The translations under genes and the position numbers were made by a program. From Pseudomonadota bacterium (GTDB taxonomy: Bacteria > Myxococcota > UBA9042 > PHBI01), in NCBI GenBank assembly GCA_005788935.1, contig SYAK01000421.1, positions 1 through 6,799 on the forward strand: a DNA stretch of 6,799 nt, read 5' to 3'. Each line of letters starts with the position of its first letter. The first letter of the stretch is position 1. Under the pieces are notes generated by a model. That model saw nothing but the letters and a program-made list of their open reading frames with translations. It ran no database searches and was not told the origin of the DNA. Positions 4,616 through 6,799 of this stretch are shown piece after piece.

Positions 4616-5803
4616 ATGAACAGCGACCTCGACCACGACGGCCTGCTCCGCATCGTTGACGACTGGAGCCTCCGGGACCGGCCCCCCGAGCCCTCCGTCT
4701 GGCGCTCGGTCTGGCGCTCGGGCGCCACGCCAGCGGGCCTCTCCGACCGCGTGGCGCTCGTCATCCAGGGGGTGCGCCGCTGCGGCAAATCGACGCTGAT
4801 GCGGCAGCTCATCGCGCGCTACGGCCTCGACCCCGCGCGCTGCGCCTTCGTGAACTTCGAGGACCCGCGCCTCGTCGGCCGGCTCGGCTTCGAGACGCTG
4901 CAGGCCATCGTCGACGCCTTCCGCGCGCGTCAACCGGGGCCTGCGCCGCGGGTCTTCCTGTTCGACGAGATCCAGCAGGTCGAGGGCTGGCAGCGCTGGC
5001 TCCGCGCCGAGCTCGACCGCCCGCGCGGCGACCGCTTCGTCGTCAGCGGCTCGAACGCCGCGCTGCTCTCTGGCGAGCTCGGCGCCACGCTGACCGGGCG
5101 CCACCTGACCGTCGAACTCTACCCGTTCGACCTCGAGGAGCTGCGGCGCGCCCGCCCGGAGACGACCGTGGCCGACTATCTCCACGGCGGCGGCTTCCCT
5201 GAGCCGGTCACGCGCCCGGACGGCGACCTGCTGCTGCGGCAGTACTTCAACGACATCGTCGAGCGGGACCTGCGCGAGCGGCTCGGCGCGCGGTCGAGTC
5301 GGCCCCTGCGCCAGATGGTGCAGATGGTCCTCGAGAGCGCCGGGTCCGAGCTGAGCCTCCGCCGCGTCGCGGCCCCGCTCGGCGTGGCGGTCGAGACGGC
5401 CGCGAGCTACCTCGAGGCGGCCGAGCTCGCCTACCTCGTCTTCGGGGCCCCCTTCTTCGCGTGGTCCGAGCGCAAGCGGGCGAGCATGCCGCGCAAATAC
5501 TACCCGATCGACACGGGGCTGCGCCGCGCCGTCACGACGAAGCTCGGCGCGGACCTCGGCAAGGCCCTCGAGTGCGCCACCTTCCTCGCGCTCAGGCGGC
5601 GCTTCGGGCAGGTCTGCTATTGGCGCGGGCCACGCGGCGAGGTGGACTTCGTGGTCGACGACAATGGCCGCACCGTCCCGGTACAGGTCAGCCTCGACGG
5701 GCTCAAGCCGCGCCACGAGGCCGCCCTGACTTCGTTCTACGAGGCCTTCCCGCAGGCCGCCGAGGCGCGAGTCGTGACCCTCGAGAGCTTCTCCGAGCTG
5801 TGA
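4616..5803 (+). CDS. AAA family ATPase with DUF4143 C-terminal domain
   Basis: This 395-residue protein has the DUF4143 ATPase architecture. A P-loop AAA module carries Walker [10 protein letters not shown] (residues 52-60), Walker B VFLFDEIQ (113-120, Asp117/Glu118) and the sensor-like stretch [20 protein letters not shown], followed by [10 protein letters not shown] winged-helix-like middle part ([20 protein letters not shown]) leads to the C-terminal DUF4143 region with [28 protein letters not shown] and the EVDFVV motif (342-347). That last region resembles a PD-(D/E)XK nuclease, but the position of the usual ExK is QVS, so catalysis is doubtful. These ATPases are widespread, often mobile and of poorly defined function. 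An in-frame ATG at 4604 is the other candidate start; neither has a clear Shine-Dalgarno sequence. The open frame reaches back to 4259 antisense to Uma2 copy 3, which I disregard. A 12-bp tandem duplication (4697-4720) gives a VWRSVWRS repeat near the N-terminus. Confidence 0.88.
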   Translation: MNSDLDHDGLLRIVDDWSLRDRPPEPSVWRSVWRSGATPAGLSDRVALVIQGVRRCGKSTLMRQLIARYGLDPARCAFVNFEDPRLVGRLGFETLQAIVDAFRARQPGPAPRVFLFDEIQQVEGWQRWLRAELDRPRGDRFVVSGSNAALLSGELGATLTGRHLTVELYPFDLEELRRARPETTVADYLHGGGFPEPVTRPDGDLLLRQYFNDIVERDLRERLGARSSRPLRQMVQMVLESAGSELSLRRVAAPLGVAVETAASYLEAAELAYLVFGAPFFAWSERKRASMPRKYYPIDTGLRRAVTTKLGADLGKALECATFLALRRRFGQVCYWRGPRGEVDFVVDDNGRTVPVQVSLDGLKPRHEAALTSFYEAFPQAAEARVVTLESFSEL

Positions 5804-5870
5804 CCGCTCGGCCTTGCCGACGCGCCGCGCCGTCCCGCGAGGGCTGCGGACCGGGCGCGCTGCGTCGCGG

Positions 5871-5920
5871 TTGACACGGGGCGCGACCTTGTCTCTCCTG
5901 TGGCCTGACCGCAGCCGGAG
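5871..5920 (+). promoter_or_regulatory. Possible hsdM promoter (TTGACA) and ribosome binding site
   Basis: TTGACA at 5871-5876 lies in the 124-base gap after the ATPase stop. At 17-bp spacing the -10 would be TCTCCT (5894-5899), a poor match, so the promoter is tentative. GGAG at 5917-5920 is 7 bases before the ATG at 5928, a well-placed Shine-Dalgarno sequence and the best in the window. Together they suggest hsdM can be transcribed separately from the ATPase. Confidence 0.35.
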
Positions 5921-5927
5921 CCCGCCG

Positions 5928-6799
5928 ATGCCGACCCTGACCCTGCCCGACCTCGAGCGCCACCTCTGGGGCGCCGCCGACCTCCTCCGCGGCTCCATCG
6001 ACTCGGGCGATTTCAAGCACTACATCTTCGGCCTGCTCTTCTACAAGCGGCTCTGCGACGTCTGGACCGAGGAGTACGAGGAGCGGCTGGCCGAGTACAA
6101 GGACGCCGAGCTGGCCGCGGACCCCGAGGAGCACCGCTTCCACATCCCCGCGGGCTGCTTCTGGGCCGACGTCCGCAAGCTCTCCGTGGACCTCGGCACC
6201 GCGCTCAACATCGCCTTCCGCGCGATCGAGGACGCCAACCCGCGCCTGAAGGGCGTCTTCCAGGACGTCGACTTCGCCAACAAGGACCGCTTCCCCGACC
6301 GCCTCCTCGACGCGCTGATGCAGCACTTCGACCGTCACCGCATGCGCCGCGCCGACGTCGACTCCCGCGTCCTCGGCGACGCCTACGAGTACCTCATCGC
6401 GAAGTTCGCCGACGACGCCGGCAAGAAGGGCGGCGAGTTCTACACGCCGAAGCAGGTCGTCCGCCTGATGGTCGAGCTGCTGCGCCCCGAGGAGGGCATG
6501 ACCGTCTACGACCCCACCGCGGGCTCGGGCGGCATGCTGCTCGAGGCCGTCCACTACATGGAGCGCACCGGCCAGAACCCGAAGGCCCTGACGCTTTACG
6601 GGCAGGAGAAGAACCTCAACACCTGGGCCATCTGCAAGATGTCCCTGTTCCTGCACGACATCGACGACGCCTTCCTCGAACGCGGCGACACGCTGCTCGA
6701 CCCGAGGCACCTGGCCGGGGACAAGGTGCTCCAGCGCTTCGACATGGTGCTGGCGAATCCGCCGTTCTCGCTTTCGCCATGGGGGCATGACCGCTGGTC
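5928..6799 (+). CDS. hsdM: Type I restriction-modification system methyltransferase subunit HsdM (partial, C-terminus off window)
   Basis: HsdM uses S-adenosylmethionine to methylate adenine in the site chosen by HsdS, protecting host DNA from the HsdR nuclease. The first 290 residues are present, against a usual length of around 500. An HsdM N-terminal helical domain spans roughly residues 8-145, beginning [20 protein letters not shown] and continuing [18 protein letters not shown]. The methyltransferase domain follows. GGEFYTP (168-174) is the conserved lead-in, [10 protein letters not shown] (195-204) is the AdoMet-binding motif I, and NPPF (277-280) is the N6-adenine methyltransferase motif IV. 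All key residues seen so far are intact. ATG 5928 (MPTLTLPD) is supported by GGAG 7 bases upstream. It follows the ATPase gene by 124 bases in the same direction. HsdS and HsdR partners would be expected downstream, outside the window. Confidence 0.97.
   Translation, partial: MPTLTLPDLERHLWGAADLLRGSIDSGDFKHYIFGLLFYKRLCDVWTEEYEERLAEYKDAELAADPEEHRFHIPAGCFWADVRKLSVDLGTALNIAFRAIEDANPRLKGVFQDVDFANKDRFPDRLLDALMQHFDRHRMRRADVDSRVLGDAYEYLIAKFADDAGKKGGEFYTPKQVVRLMVELLRPEEGMTVYDPTAGSGGMLLEAVHYMERTGQNPKALTLYGQEKNLNTWAICKMSLFLHDIDDAFLERGDTLLDPRHLAGDKVLQRFDMVLANPPFSLSPWGHDRW

Noticed and set aside
4457..6016. Minus-strand open frame of 519 codons antisense to the ATPase
   Set aside because: It is a GC-bias shadow: rich in Arg, Glu, Ala and Val with no domain, and it fully overlaps a gene with intact Walker A, Walker B and DUF4143 motifs.
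5703..6788. Minus-strand open frame of 361 codons antisense to hsdM
   Set aside because: It lies opposite a clear HsdM frame with motif I and NPPF; its low-complexity Val/Gly/Glu/Ala composition is typical of antisense frames in high-GC genes.

Overview
The window is a very GC-rich (roughly 70%) stretch of bacterial DNA. Codon third positions are almost all G or C, and the proteins are rich in Ala, Arg, Leu, Asp and Pro. This suits a large-genome, high-GC lineage such as Myxococcota or a relative. That is an inference from composition and protein style, because no marker gene is present. The region looks accessory rather than core: it has paralogous Uma2-type nuclease genes, gene relics, repeats, and the start of a type I restriction-modification locus.

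Layout. Positions 1-386 (minus) hold the N-terminal half of a Uma2-family nuclease gene, cut by the window edge (copy 1). Positions 735-1466 (minus) hold a second Uma2 gene (copy 2). It is a tandem duplicate of copy 1 at an exact 1026-bp offset and about 95% identical over the shared coding part, but it has lost the start codon used by copies 1 and 3. The 348 bases between them carry degenerate repeats and no convincing gene. A 37-bp repeat ends at 1595, and the C-terminal tail of a short-chain dehydrogenase (SDR) follows directly (1596-1721, plus), a relic without its N-terminus. A perfect 12-bp hairpin (1757-1787) and a 13-bp tandem repeat precede a small minus-strand gene (1909-2376). That gene resembles the C-terminal domain of some restriction endonuclease-like proteins.

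A divergent 114-bp gap leads to a plus-strand gene (2491-3606) for an Ala/Leu-rich, probably all-helical protein of unknown function that may be HEAT-like. It converges on a third, intact Uma2 gene (3690-4412, minus; copy 3). Copy 3 is divergent from a DUF4143-type AAA ATPase (4616-5803, plus). The shared intergenic region holds the most striking non-coding signal in the window: three 16-bp palindromes built on GTCGAG-N4-CTCGAC, repeated with an exact 28-bp period, the last overlapping the ATPase start. Finally hsdM (5928 to the window end, plus) encodes the N-terminal 290 residues of a type I DNA methyltransferase with its own ribosome binding site. hsdS and hsdR would be expected beyond the window.

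How the genes relate. The type I methyltransferase is the only gene here whose biochemical role is clear. The Uma2 proteins, the ATPase with a degenerate nuclease-like C-terminal domain and the restriction-like small protein are of kinds that gather in defence or genomic-plasticity islands. The sequence gives no direct proof that they form one system. The most noteworthy items are the 28-bp operator-like array, the Uma2 tandem duplication with a repeat at its junction, and the lost start codon in copy 2.
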